A stretch of 64,000 bases of DNA from contig PIZR01000004.1 in assembly GCA_002835675.1 (NCBI GenBank), positions 149,381 through 213,380 of the forward strand. Direction: 5' to 3'. Each line of letters opens with the position of its first letter. Position 1 is the first letter of the stretch. The position numbers and the translations under genes are program-made. Of this stretch, positions 29,299-38,559 are shown one piece after another. The stretch is from Bacillus sp. BA3. GTDB lineage: Bacteria > Bacillota > Bacilli > Bacillales > DSM-1321. The notes beneath the pieces were generated by a model that was given only the letters and a program-made list of their open reading frames with translations, ran no database searches and had not been told where the DNA came from.

Positions 29299-29344
29299 AA
29301 AAAGGCTATCAACCCGTTTGCCTTCAGGATGATAGCCTTTTTCT
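29299..29344 (-). terminator. Terminator of the HD-domain gene
   Basis: AAAAAGGCTATCA...TGATAGCCTTTTT; the 5' arm overlaps the last codons and the stop of the gene. Confidence 0.75.
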
Positions 29345-29851
29345 TTGTTCCTCATCTATGAGCGTATCAAGTTTCATGATGCTCTCCTTTGCCCGTGGAA
29401 AATCAATTTTGCGATAATGGTGTTTTCCACCTTCTTCTTCATCTTTTTCGTCGGCCCATTTGACGACTTGCTGAAGCGGTGTACGAATAATATCATTTGA
29501 AGGTAAGAACGAATCGGTGTGAAATAAGATGGCGAGGGAAATGGTCTTTGCCTTAATCGGGTTTTCTCCCAAGCGGATTAACAGTTTATGTGCTCGTTCT
29601 GCACCTTTTATGGGGTGAATATCATTTTGTTTATACAGATCATAATCCCATTTACCATTGCGATACCAGGTGAAATGACCCATATCATGCAAAAGTCCAG
29701 CTTTAGCAGCAATATCAGGGTCGACATTATATTCGTTTGCTAAGTGAAAAGCATGGTATGCTACCGCAATCGCATGTGACAGCCCTGAACGGTTCAAGTA
29801 TTTTTGAGCAATGGGATGTGTAAAAATATCCAAAAGCTTTACATCTCTCAT
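29324..29851 (-). CDS. HD-domain phosphohydrolase
   Basis: 175-aa soluble metal-dependent hydrolase. HD motif GLLHDMGH with H55 and D56; further histidines H26 and H33 upstream, and FHTD later, complete a typical HD metal site. Substrate (nucleotide or other phosphate) cannot be inferred. GGAGGGG precedes the ATG. Monocistronic. Confidence 0.75.
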   Translation of the reverse strand: MRDVKLLDIFTHPIAQKYLNRSGLSHAIAVAYHAFHLANEYNVDPDIAAKAGLLHDMGHFTWYRNGKWDYDLYKQNDIHPIKGAERAHKLLIRLGENPIKAKTISLAILFHTDSFLPSNDIIRTPLQQVVKWADEKDEEEGGKHHYRKIDFPRAKESIMKLDTLIDEEQRKRLSS

Positions 29852-29973
29852 CTAACCCCTCCTTACAATTATGTGGAAATTTTTAATGACTATCATAACT
29901 CTTTTCTAAACAAGAATCAAGGTTTTAAGTTTCTCCGATATATTTTATGCAGCTTGATACACTTTGGTTGTAC

Positions 29974-30008
29974 AAAAAAAGGACCATTGCCGGTTATAGG
30001 CAATGATC
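29974..30008 (-). terminator. Terminator of lcfB
   Basis: CATTGCC...GGCAATG hairpin followed by CC and a seven-T run on the minus strand. Confidence 0.8.
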
Positions 30009-30019
30009 GATCAATGAAT

Positions 30020-31564
30020 TCAGTTTTGCAGTACATGGTTTTTCAAAGAGCGTCGTAAAATTTTACCTGTCGCGTTTTTTGGAAGTTCATCCAAAAACTC
30101 AAATTTTGCCGGCACCTTATATTTGGCCAAGTGTTCCATGCAATAGGAAAGCAGTTCTTCCTCGGTCAATGCATTGTTTTTCTTTACCACAAAGCATTTA
30201 ACCACTTCCCCCTGATTGGGATCGGGAACGCCTATGGCAGCCGCCTCAACTACTTCAGGATGGGCATACAGAACCTCCTCCACTTCACGTGGATAGACAT
30301 TATAGCCACCGACGATAATAAGCTCCTTTTTACGATCTACAATGAAAAAATAGCCTTCATCATCCATCCTGGCTAAATCGCCTGTATATAACCAGCCATC
30401 TTTCAAGACAGCGGCTGATTCTTCAGGCATTTTATAATACCCTTTCATTACATTCGGACCTCTGACAATCAATTCCCCTACCCCATTGATCGGCACTTCT
30501 TCTCCAAGCTCATTGACCACTTTGTTTTCCACCCTAAGGATGGAGGTTCCGATGGATCCCGCCTTCCTTGGACGATCCAAAGGATTGAAGCAGGTAACAG
30601 GAGAAGCTTCGGATAGGCCATATCCTTCTGAAACCCTGACATTAAATTTCCGCTCGAATGATTCAAGCAAGGACACCGGCATGGCGGATCCGCCCGATAT
30701 GCAAATGCGTAACGACTTTAAAGCATCTTCTTTCGCATCTGGATATTGGAAAAGAAAGTTATACATCGTAGGCACTCCAGCAAAAACGGTCGCATCATAT
30801 TTTTTGATTTGCCTGAATATTTCCTTTGGACTGAATTGCGGGACAATTAAAAGCGTACCTCCGCTTATCAATGGGGCATTCACAACTACCGTTAAACTGA
30901 AAACATGGAACATTGGCAATGTCGTAATGACACGGTCACTTTCCGTGATTCTTAAATATTCACCAATATCATGTGCATTGGAGTAGATATTGGTATGTGT
31001 GAGCATGGCCCCCTTTGGTTTCCCCGTTGTTCCCGAAGTATAGAGTATGATTGCCGTATCTTCAGGATCCAGTTCTGGACCTTTAAAGCCTTCATCCCCC
31101 GATTCGATCATTTTTGTAAACGATTTCATTTTTGGGTAGATGTTAAATTTGCTAATATCCCCATTATCAGGCTGCGTTTCACAAATCACATATTGTTCTA
31201 CGCTTGAGAGAATCGGGTTCATTTTCTCAAGTAAGGGTAAAAGCTTATCTAATGCCACAACAACCTTTACATCGCCATTATTCAGGATATAACCAATCTC
31301 GTCAGGTGTGTAAATTGGATTGACGGGAATTACGGTCGCCCCTGCTCGCATAGCTCCATACAACGAAATGATGAAATGTGGAGAGTTGCCTAATAGCAGC
31401 GCAATGTTATCACCCTTTGAAACACCAAGCCTATGTAATTCGTCTGCGAACTTCGTAACGGCTTTATCCAATTCCCCATATGAAGTGGATTGATCCATAA
31501 AGTAATATGCTGGCTTACCTGCCTTTTTTAAAGCCATTTGATGAAGCTGTTCAGATAAATTCAT
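30020..31564 (-). CDS. lcfB: Long-chain fatty-acid-CoA ligase
   Basis: 514-aa AMP-forming ligase that activates fatty acids for beta-oxidation. P-loop ILYTSGTTGKPKG near residue 175, GYGLSEASPV, DGWLYTGD, DRKKELIIVGGYNVYP and the C-terminal PKNATGKILRR lysine motif are all present. Size and neighbourhood (yhfN, lplJ) match LcfB/YhfL. A perfect FadR operator lies 26 bp upstream of the ATG, so repression by FadR and induction by long-chain acyl-CoA are expected. Confidence 0.92.
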   Translation of the reverse strand: MNLSEQLHQMALKKAGKPAYYFMDQSTSYGELDKAVTKFADELHRLGVSKGDNIALLLGNSPHFIISLYGAMRAGATVIPVNPIYTPDEIGYILNNGDVKVVVALDKLLPLLEKMNPILSSVEQYVICETQPDNGDISKFNIYPKMKSFTKMIESGDEGFKGPELDPEDTAIILYTSGTTGKPKGAMLTHTNIYSNAHDIGEYLRITESDRVITTLPMFHVFSLTVVVNAPLISGGTLLIVPQFSPKEIFRQIKKYDATVFAGVPTMYNFLFQYPDAKEDALKSLRICISGGSAMPVSLLESFERKFNVRVSEGYGLSEASPVTCFNPLDRPRKAGSIGTSILRVENKVVNELGEEVPINGVGELIVRGPNVMKGYYKMPEESAAVLKDGWLYTGDLARMDDEGYFFIVDRKKELIIVGGYNVYPREVEEVLYAHPEVVEAAAIGVPDPNQGEVVKCFVVKKNNALTEEELLSYCMEHLAKYKVPAKFEFLDELPKNATGKILRRSLKNHVLQN

Positions 31565-31589
31565 CTTTCTCCCTCCCCTGCAAATAGCA

Positions 31590-31607
31590 TGAATGAATAG
31601 TCATTCA
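31590..31607 (-). promoter_or_regulatory. FadR operator upstream of lcfB
   Basis: TGAATGAATAGTCATTCA matches the Bacillus FadR consensus TGAATGAMTANTCATTCA at every position and is palindromic. lcfB is a known FadR target in B. subtilis. Confidence 0.88.
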
Positions 31608-31703
31608 TTTTTATGGTAAACTAAATACATTTTTATTATATTAAAAGAATGCGATCACAGCAACAATTTTATCCATATTCCAGCAATTACTGTCATTATC
31701 AGG

Positions 31704-31739
31704 AACAAAAGCCGTCCCATTAAGTCGGGACGGCTTTTC
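31704..31739 (-). terminator. Terminator of lplJ
   Basis: AAAAGCCGTCCC...GGGACGGCTTTT hairpin. Confidence 0.85.
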
Positions 31740-31743
31740 AGGC

Positions 31744-32733
31744 TTAATATATTAAAGCCAATATTTCTTCTTTCGTTACATTGCCAAAATAATGACGAAC
31801 ATCAATCTCATCTAGTACCCTGCTGATTGCTTCCTTTTCATAGCGTATTCCAGTAAGCTTTTGTTCAATATCCGTAACCTCTCCGACCCCGAAGAAATCG
31901 CCGTAGATTTTACAATTTTCAATGATTCCCCTGTTCACTTCAAGGCGGATATCAACAGATCCCACAGGGAATCTATGTGAGTTTTGCAAGTTGAATTTAG
32001 GTGATTTCCCGTAATTCCACTCCCAGTTTTGATATCTTTCTTCCGAGATTTCGTGAATTTTCTCCCAATCCGTCTCGGTTAAAACATACTCTGTTACCTT
32101 TCCGCTCTCTTTGAAAATATTTTGCAGAAGGAATGAACGGAATTCTTCAACAGACATCGGTTCTTTTAGGAAATCGGCAATATTACCGACACGGCTTCTT
32201 ATCGATTTAATCCCTTTGGACTCGATTTTATCTTTTTTCACTTTTAAAGCGGATACAATGTGATCCATTTCTGATTGAAACAGCAATGTCCCATGACTGA
32301 ACATCCTGCCCTTAGTTGAGAACATCGCGTTTCCCGAAATCTTCTTTCCTTCAGCCAGAATATCGTTACGACCACTCAATTCAGCATGTATTCCTAGTTT
32401 CTCGAGCGTTTCCACGACAGGCTGGGTGAATTTCTTAAAGTTATGGAAACTATCCCCATCATCTCTCGTAATGAAGCTGAAATTGAGATTCCCTAGGTCA
32501 TGATAAACCGCTCCACCCCCGGAAAGGCGGCGAACAACTGTAATGCCATTTCCATCTACATAATCGGAATTGATTTCTTCAATCGTATTTTGATTCCTTC
32601 CTATGATGATTGAAGGACGATTAATGTAAAATAGAAGATAGGTTTCATCTATATTTAAATGTTTAAGCGCATATTCTTCGATGGCCAGATTAATTCTTGG
32701 ATCTGTAATTCCCTTATTATCAATAAAAAGCAC
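31744..32733 (-). CDS. lplJ: Lipoate-protein ligase
   Basis: 329-aa enzyme that attaches free lipoate to 2-oxoacid dehydrogenase and GcvH proteins through lipoyl-AMP. The N-terminal catalytic domain has RRLSGGGAVYHDLGNLNFSF (~residues 68-88) and the lysine-bearing GRNDILAEGKKISGNA; the C-terminal accessory domain follows. Position next to yhfI and lcfB matches LplJ (YhfJ). GAGGAAC precedes the start. Confidence 0.92.
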   Translation of the reverse strand: MLFIDNKGITDPRINLAIEEYALKHLNIDETYLLFYINRPSIIIGRNQNTIEEINSDYVDGNGITVVRRLSGGGAVYHDLGNLNFSFITRDDGDSFHNFKKFTQPVVETLEKLGIHAELSGRNDILAEGKKISGNAMFSTKGRMFSHGTLLFQSEMDHIVSALKVKKDKIESKGIKSIRSRVGNIADFLKEPMSVEEFRSFLLQNIFKESGKVTEYVLTETDWEKIHEISEERYQNWEWNYGKSPKFNLQNSHRFPVGSVDIRLEVNRGIIENCKIYGDFFGVGEVTDIEQKLTGIRYEKEAISRVLDEIDVRHYFGNVTKEEILALIY

Positions 32734-32774
32734 AGTTGTTCCTCCTTGTAGACTTCATATCCCCGATGTTTCAT

Positions 32775-33509
32775 TTATAGTTGAAATTCAAGATTGGTTT
32801 TGGCTACAGCTATTTCTCTTTTGAATACCTCGGATGCTTCTTTTTTCAGTTGATCAAGATTCCCATAATGCGGGAGGTGAGTTAACAGCAAAAGCTGGAC
32901 GTCAGCCTTTTCTGCCAGCATGCCCGCTTCCCTTGCCGTCATATGCCCCGCCTTTGACCCATCCATATCACTGTAAAAGTTACTTTCACATAATAAAACA
33001 TTTGCGTCTTTAGCGAAATCTGCAAGCTCATCCATATATGAACTGTCCCCTGTGTAAACTATCGAATGATTTTCAGCTTCAATCCTCATTGCAAAACACG
33101 GTACTGGATGTTTCGTTTTCATGAACGTAAATTTACACGGTCCAATGGTTAAGGGTTGATCAGCAGAGAAAGCTATCCCCTTTGTCACGTCTTTATAAGT
33201 TAACTTACCAAATTCGACTTCGTCCAAATCATGACCATAAATAGGAATGGTCCTTTTTTCGCTGCCCAATATCTGCTGTATGAACGCAGCGTGCTGCAGT
33301 ACACCAATATCCGCTACATGATCCGGATGATAGTGGGATAATACAACTGCACCAAGATCCTCCGGCTTCATATGGTTTTGCAGCTGTGATAGAACACCGC
33401 TGCCACAATCAAGCAGAATGCGAAAATCTTCATATTCAAGCAAATAGCCGGAACTTGCCTCATTTTTAGCTGGATAACCGCCCCAGCAGCCAATTACGGT
33501 GATTTTCAT
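32775..33509 (-). CDS. yhfI: Metallo-beta-lactamase fold hydrolase YhfI
   Basis: 244-aa cytosolic hydrolase of the RNase Z/MBL superfamily. Metal motif SHYHPDHVADIG near residue 60, ITVIGCWGGYPAKNEASSGYLLEY at the N-terminus, VYTGDS and LLLTHLPHYG. I start at MKITVIGCWGG because AAGGAGTG lies upstream; the frame runs 13 codons further. Length equals that of B. subtilis YhfI. Substrate unknown. Confidence 0.88.
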   Translation of the reverse strand: MKITVIGCWGGYPAKNEASSGYLLEYEDFRILLDCGSGVLSQLQNHMKPEDLGAVVLSHYHPDHVADIGVLQHAAFIQQILGSEKRTIPIYGHDLDEVEFGKLTYKDVTKGIAFSADQPLTIGPCKFTFMKTKHPVPCFAMRIEAENHSIVYTGDSSYMDELADFAKDANVLLCESNFYSDMDGSKAGHMTAREAGMLAEKADVQLLLLTHLPHYGNLDQLKKEASEVFKREIAVAKTNLEFQL

Positions 33510-33606
33510 GCTTAGGCACTCCTTTTTTTCTCTCAATGACTTCCCCATTAATATAAACTATTCTTGCCCTTATTTCACCTTTTTTACTTATGTTATAAAA
33601 CATTCA

Positions 33607-33635
33607 TTGACATTTAAAATCTGTTATAATACAAT
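33607..33635 (+). promoter_or_regulatory. Sigma-A-type promoter of yhfH
   Basis: TTGACA, 17-bp spacer, TACAAT; about 47 bp upstream of the yhfH start codon. Confidence 0.7.
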
Positions 33636-33681
33636 AAAACCATAGAAAAGCGAATAATAAAAAAATTCAGGAGATGATTTC

Positions 33682-33810
33682 ATGCTTCAAAGTAGCGTTG
33701 AGTTCTTTAAAAACCTGCCACCGAAACAATGCACGGAATGCGGAAAAAAAATTGAAGAACAGCACGAATGTTATGGAAACCACTGTGATCATTGCCTATC
33801 TGGAGAGTAG
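33682..33810 (+). CDS. yhfH: YhfH small zinc-ribbon-like protein
   Basis: 42-aa protein (MLQSSVEFFKNLPPKQCTECGKKIEEQ...) with two CxxC knuckles, CTEC and CDHC, plus another cysteine between, a likely Zn ribbon. CAGGAGATG precedes the ATG by seven bases. Small size and position divergent to yhfI match YhfH, whose function is unknown. Confidence 0.82.
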   Translation: MLQSSVEFFKNLPPKQCTECGKKIEEQHECYGNHCDHCLSGE

Positions 33811-33883
33811 TTGTCCTGTGTTTCACCATCCGCTTCCCAAATAGCAGGATGAATTCATATATGGTTTCGGTTTCGCAGCTGAA

Positions 33884-33939
33884 AACCCGAAATAAAAAGA
33901 AGAGGTACCGAACGGTATCTCTTCTTTTTATTTCGGGTT
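33884..33939. terminator. Very long hairpin between yhfH and yhgD
   Basis: 27-nt arms (33884-33910 and 33913-33939) are complementary with one wobble and a 2-nt AA loop. It contains AAATAAAAAGAAGAGG and its complement. It probably terminates both convergent genes but is unusually long. Confidence 0.75.
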
Positions 33940-33969
33940 CATTGCATTTGAGCAAAAAAAATAGAATTA

Positions 33970-34545
33970 TCACGTAACGGATAATCCTTTGAATAAATAT
34001 ATTTTAAATAGTTCAGCAATTTCCTCTTTCTCTAATGGGGCATGGTTCCTTTCCCAATCAAAAATCAGTGCTAGGTACATCTTTAGCATCAGGAATGCTG
34101 TTATCTCTGGATCGCAAGGCTGTATATAGCCCTTATCAATCGCTATTTTTAGTTTTTCCTTAATGTAGGAGACAATGGCTTCTTCCATTTCATTAACCAT
34201 TTCCTGAACGGCCGGCGTCCCAATTTCGCGCTCTTCCTGAAGAAGTTTCAAAGATAATTGATGTTCCTGCCTGAACTCCAGAATTCGATAAACGGCCCGA
34301 TGCAGGTTTTCAAAAAAGGAAAGTTGGTCATCCAAAGATTGTTCCGCCTCATATTTCATTTCCTCTATCAACCGCTGAACGATTTCTTTAAACAGCTCTT
34401 CTTTATTTTTATAAAAGGTATAAATGGTCCCTTTTCCCACATTGGCAATTTTAGCGACTTGATCCATCGTCGTTGCCTTATATCCAAAAAGTGAAAACGA
34501 CTTGGTCGCAGCTTCTAAAATTAATTTTTTACGATCAACAGACAT
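33970..34545 (-). CDS. yhgD: TetR-family transcriptional regulator YhgD
   Basis: 191-aa repressor-type regulator. N-terminal helix-turn-helix: RKKLILEAATKSFSLFGYKATTMDQVAKIANVGKGTIYTFYKNKEELF. The ligand domain is variable. Start at MSVDRKK, supported by GAGGTGG upstream; the longer frame lacks family similarity. Length and location next to hemH fit YhgD. In B. subtilis it accompanies yhgE, which is not seen here. Target genes unknown. Confidence 0.85.
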   Translation of the reverse strand: MSVDRKKLILEAATKSFSLFGYKATTMDQVAKIANVGKGTIYTFYKNKEELFKEIVQRLIEEMKYEAEQSLDDQLSFFENLHRAVYRILEFRQEHQLSLKLLQEEREIGTPAVQEMVNEMEEAIVSYIKEKLKIAIDKGYIQPCDPEITAFLMLKMYLALIFDWERNHAPLEKEEIAELFKIYLFKGLSVT

Positions 34546-34823
34546 TTCCCACCTCAATCCTGACCAAACGGACAAAACAGTCATTATGTTCAACGATATC
34601 ATACCAAAAATTTTCAGTCTTTTCAATTATATTTTCAATTACTTATAGAAACAATGGCCATCCTCATTACTGGACAGCCACTTTTTCGAGTATTCATTTA
34701 AATCACCAAGGTCAAGTAAAAAGAAAGCGGCGCTTTTCCAGTTGTACAACATCTTTCAACTTCACATGTAAATATGTAGAGCACATTGCAAACATTGTTA
34801 AACTACTTTCTCCTATTGACTGA

Positions 34824-35759
34824 TCACTTTTCCTGTAATCTGTTTAAAATGATTGTTGCCAAAGCATCGATGAATTCAGGTTTAACATTGGGCATATCCG
34901 GCCTATAGTAGCCTGCACCAATCTCTTCCGTCACAACCTTACATTCATAATCGTTATCATAAAGGACTTCAAGGTGCTCGGCAACAAAGCCGACAGGAAT
35001 ATAAATGAAAGCTTTATAACCTTTTGCTTGATGAAGATCTCTGGTTAAATCCTGTACATCAGGTCCCAACCATGGTTCAGGTGTTTGTCCAGCGCTTTGC
35101 CAGCCTACTGCATAATTGCTAACCCCTGCGCCTTCAGCGATCATGTCTGCCGTTTCTTTCAGTTGATTTGGATACGGATCTCCCGATTGCAGGATTTTTT
35201 CAGGGAGGCTATGTGCCGACACAATCAAAGCGAAATTATCGCGTTCTTCCGAGGTCATTTTCCCGATTACTTCTTTTACTTGGTCTACCCAATATTGGAT
35301 GAATTTTGGCTCATCATACCAGCTTTCAACGGAAGTGATGGTGAGGTTCCCCAATTTAGCTGCTTCATCCTGGGCACGTCCATTATAAGACTTCACGCTG
35401 AATGTGGAAAAATGCGGAGCCAATACTATACTGACCGCTTCTTTGATTCCATCTTCATGCATTTGTTTCACTGCGTCTTCAACAAAAGGTTCAATATGTT
35501 TCAGTCCAAGATATGCCTTGAATTCAACTTCCTCCTGAACGGAATTCAATTTCTTTTCAAGCGCTTCAGCTTGTCCTGCCGTTATTTTTGCAAGCGGGGA
35601 TAATCCACCGATCGCTTCATATCTGCCCTTTAGGTCGGCAATCAATTCGTCGCTTGGCCGTCTCCCATGACGAATATGTGTATAATACCTTTCAATATCC
35701 TCTTCAGTGTATGGAGTACCATAAGCCATGACTAAAAGGCCCATTTTTTTTCTTGACAT
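34824..35759 (-). CDS. hemH: Ferrochelatase (coproporphyrin ferrochelatase)
   Basis: 311-aa soluble ferrochelatase inserting iron into the porphyrin; in Firmicutes the substrate is coproporphyrin III (CpfC). Catalytic His is in [10 protein letters not shown] and the metal-side Glu in [13 protein letters not shown]-terminal [24 protein letters not shown] is typical. 78 bp downstream of hemE in the same orientation. hemY normally follows in Bacillus but does not here. Confidence 0.94.
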   Translation of the reverse strand: MSRKKMGLLVMAYGTPYTEEDIERYYTHIRHGRRPSDELIADLKGRYEAIGGLSPLAKITAGQAEALEKKLNSVQEEVEFKAYLGLKHIEPFVEDAVKQMHEDGIKEAVSIVLAPHFSTFSVKSYNGRAQDEAAKLGNLTITSVESWYDEPKFIQYWVDQVKEVIGKMTSEERDNFALIVSAHSLPEKILQSGDPYPNQLKETADMIAEGAGVSNYAVGWQSAGQTPEPWLGPDVQDLTRDLHQAKGYKAFIYIPVGFVAEHLEVLYDNDYECKVVTEEIGAGYYRPDMPNVKPEFIDALATIILNRLQEK

Positions 35760-35837
35760 GAAGTTACACCTCTTTTAAAGATTTCGTTCTTTTATTGTGC
35801 ATCCAATAAAGGAGTTTTAGCAAATGGTTCGCTCACC

Positions 35838-36881
35838 TTACTTCATTTTTGATGAATATTCATGAATGAAAGCGGTCAGCCTCTTCAGTGTATCCGGATT
35901 TACGGACGGGAAAACCCCATGACCAAGATTAAAGATGTAGCCGTCCTGCTCCATGCCCTGATCCAGGATCCTTTTCGTCCGTTCTTCTATAACATCCCAT
36001 GAAGATAATAGCAGGGCAGGATCTAGATTACCTTGTACCGTTTTCTGGATTCCCATTTGTCTTGCTTCTGTAATTGGCAGTCTCCAATCAAGCCCGACTA
36101 CATCAATCGGAAGATCATTCCACTCAAGTGCCAAGTGACTTGCGCCGACCCCGAACATGATTAGCGGTACATTTTCTTCACGCAATGATGAAAAGATACG
36201 AGTCATGATCGGCTTGATGAATACGCGGTAATCTTCAACATTCAAAGCACCCACCCAGGAATCAAAGATTTGGATGGCTTTAACGCCGGCTTTGATTTGC
36301 GACTTGACATAGATGATGATCATATCCGCTAACTTATCCATTAATGCAAACCATGCCTTTGGCTCTGTATACATGAAAGCTTTCGTCTTATTGTAGTTTT
36401 TGGAGGGGCCGCCTTCAATCATGTATGAAGCAATGGTGAACGGAGCCCCGGAGAAACCGATCAAAGGAACGGACAATTGCTCCGTGGTCAATAATTTAAT
36501 CGTGTCCAACACATATGGGATGTCTTTCTCTGGGTTCAATTCACCTAATTTTTCAACATCTGATACCGATTGGATCGGATTGGATATGACCGGACCGATT
36601 CCGGACTTAATCTCAACATCGACACCAATGGCTGGTAGCGGTGTCATTATATCTTTATATAAAATCGCAGCGTCTACATCATATTGCTCGACTGGCAATC
36701 TAGTTACATAAGCGCATAATTCCGGCTGATGAGTAATTTCAAAAAGAGAGTACTTCTCTTTCAATTTACGGTATTCCGGCTGTGAACGGCCGGCCTGACG
36801 CATATACCAAACAGGCACATGATCCGTTTTCTCTCCTCTCGCAGCTTTTAAGAATGTATCATTCGTAATTTCCTTAGACAT
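35838..36881 (-). CDS. hemE: Uroporphyrinogen decarboxylase
   Basis: 347-aa enzyme converting uroporphyrinogen III to coproporphyrinogen III. Signatures [16 protein letters not shown] at the N-terminus, [17 protein letters not shown], and [14 protein letters not shown] at the C-terminus. Start at MSKEITN behind AAAGGTGG; seven upstream codons overlap the ribosome site. First gene of hemEH. Confidence 0.95.
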   Translation of the reverse strand: MSKEITNDTFLKAARGEKTDHVPVWYMRQAGRSQPEYRKLKEKYSLFEITHQPELCAYVTRLPVEQYDVDAAILYKDIMTPLPAIGVDVEIKSGIGPVISNPIQSVSDVEKLGELNPEKDIPYVLDTIKLLTTEQLSVPLIGFSGAPFTIASYMIEGGPSKNYNKTKAFMYTEPKAWFALMDKLADMIIIYVKSQIKAGVKAIQIFDSWVGALNVEDYRVFIKPIMTRIFSSLREENVPLIMFGVGASHLALEWNDLPIDVVGLDWRLPITEARQMGIQKTVQGNLDPALLLSSWDVIEERTKRILDQGMEQDGYIFNLGHGVFPSVNPDTLKRLTAFIHEYSSKMK

Positions 36882-37152
36882 TAATATCCACCTTTCAAGC
36901 AATCACGTTTCTATTTTTATTCATTACCTACATAGAATATCAGAAGGATGTTGAATTTCAAATCGAATCTCCTTAAACTATAGCTTTTTCTATAATAGAA
37001 GTATAGCCAACCTATATATTTGTCAGAAAATCGACGTTTTTATAAATATCTTACCGGTTTACAAGCCTAATGGTTAGTTTGGAAATGGTAAAAGCACTAT
37101 TCATTGGGTAAAATGGGTATACAGGTTCTATATAGAAATTGGAGGGGAATTT

Positions 37153-37668
37153 ATGAATGTATTCATCACATCAGGCACTTACGATTTTTTAAAAATCAAA
37201 AAAGATAAGCACCCGAATGAAAAAATATTACTTATGCAAAATCCTGACACTGCAGTACTTTTACATGAAACAACAGGTAAAACGATCTTCAGCTCTCCAC
37301 GTAAGTATGAAGTAGTTGATGGGAAAGGAAACCTTCAGGATCATGGGTATGTAGTCATGAACAATATCCCTGTAAGTGAAGAAGGAAGGCCGGTATTCGA
37401 ACATCGTTTTAAAAACAGGGCCGGATTCATTGAAAATGAACCAGGTTTCGTCGCACTTCGTGTCCTGCGGCCAATCAATTCTGAAACTTATGTAATTCTA
37501 ACGATTTGGGAGAAACAAGCTGATTTCCTGAACTGGAAGAATTCCGGTTCCTTTAAGATGGCGCATAACAGCGACTCCAAGGCTCCCGTTACGAATTCCA
37601 GCCAGAAGATGTTTTCGGGTGAAGCCTATGTTACTCAATATACATTGGTGAAGGATTCCGAAGAATAA
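37153..37668 (+). CDS. hmoB: Heme-degrading monooxygenase HmoB
   Basis: 171 aa with a C-terminal antibiotic-biosynthesis-monooxygenase (ABM) fold: FKNRAGFIENEPGFVALRVLRPI...YVILTIWEKQADFLNWKNSGSFKMAH, the last His-containing part being the heme-contact region. Length and location divergent to hemE match HmoB (YhgC), which releases iron from heme. GGAGGGG precedes the ATG. Confidence 0.9.
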   Translation: MNVFITSGTYDFLKIKKDKHPNEKILLMQNPDTAVLLHETTGKTIFSSPRKYEVVDGKGNLQDHGYVVMNNIPVSEEGRPVFEHRFKNRAGFIENEPGFVALRVLRPINSETYVILTIWEKQADFLNWKNSGSFKMAHNSDSKAPVTNSSQKMFSGEAYVTQYTLVKDSEE

Positions 37669-37684
37669 TCCATTCTTGCTCAAT

Positions 37685-37718
37685 AAAAGGCCCATCCCCT
37701 TAAGGATGGGCCTTTTCA
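37685..37718 (+). terminator. Terminator of hmoB
   Basis: AAAAGGCCCATCC...GGATGGGCCTTTT hairpin. Confidence 0.88.
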
Positions 37719-37843
37719 TAGTAATGCAGATCGTTATTTGGACGCTAAAAAATCATAAAGACCTATAACAATCCGACAAATTCCTTCTTTATTTCCGGGG
37801 AAATACAACGGATATTTACATAAATTTTATCTGAATCCTTTTT

Positions 37844-38467
37844 TCAAAGTACTCTAGGCCCCAGGAATTTATGCAATTTAAACAAGGTTAAACTATATGC
37901 CGCGCCTAATGCATAACCTGCAAAGATATCAGTTGGAAAATGAACCTTCATAGCAATCCTACTGACACCAATTAGCAGAATGAGACAAAAGAAACCGATT
38001 CCTAATGCCCATTTCAATGAGTTCCCTTTAATTTCTTTCATGATTAAATAAGCAACCATACTGAAGAAAATAAGGCCCACCATTGCGTGGCCACTTGGAA
38101 AACTGAAGCCAGCGGTATCCATCAAATGATTTTCAGGGCGCACTCTTTTCACATGATTTTTTATCCACCCGTTTAACACATCACCCCCAGCAATTCCGAT
38201 AGAGAAGACGGCCATGGTCCAATAATCCTTCTTTATTATCCACAAATAGAGAACACATAATAAGCTTCCAAAACCAATGAACTTGGATTTCCCAAGATAG
38301 GTAATGGTTTTGAAGAAAGTGAACGAAAAAGTATTTTCACCTACCGAAAAAAGTTCCGCAACATATGTATCGAACGCTAAAGCCTCCTCACTTTGGACTT
38401 CATGCATCAAAAAAAAGAATAGCAACATGCAAAGCAAAACCAAAGCAATCCAGAAATATTTAATCAT
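37844..38467 (-). CDS. PAP2-family lipid phosphatase
   Basis: 207-aa membrane phosphatase with about six helices. The three phosphatase motifs are visible: KNHVKRVRPE, SFPSGHA, and SRIAMKVHFPTD. Such enzymes dephosphorylate undecaprenyl diphosphate or phosphatidylglycerophosphate; the true substrate is not inferable. GGAGAG precedes the start. Confidence 0.85.
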   Translation of the reverse strand: MIKYFWIALVLLCMLLFFFLMHEVQSEEALAFDTYVAELFSVGENTFSFTFFKTITYLGKSKFIGFGSLLCVLYLWIIKKDYWTMAVFSIGIAGGDVLNGWIKNHVKRVRPENHLMDTAGFSFPSGHAMVGLIFFSMVAYLIMKEIKGNSLKWALGIGFFCLILLIGVSRIAMKVHFPTDIFAGYALGAAYSLTLFKLHKFLGPRVL

Positions 38468-38559
38468 TATATATCTCTCCTCGAGGTATTTAATATACTT
38501 TGGATTATTCAGAATATGATATACTATTTACAATTAATCCAATCATTGGGAGGTGCAAA

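Noticed and set aside
30486-30986. 166-aa plus-strand open frame inside lcfB
   Set aside because: Antisense shadow of lcfB.
35085-35603. 172-aa plus-strand open frame inside hemH
   Set aside because: Antisense to hemH, whose catalytic motifs are intact; no ribosome site.
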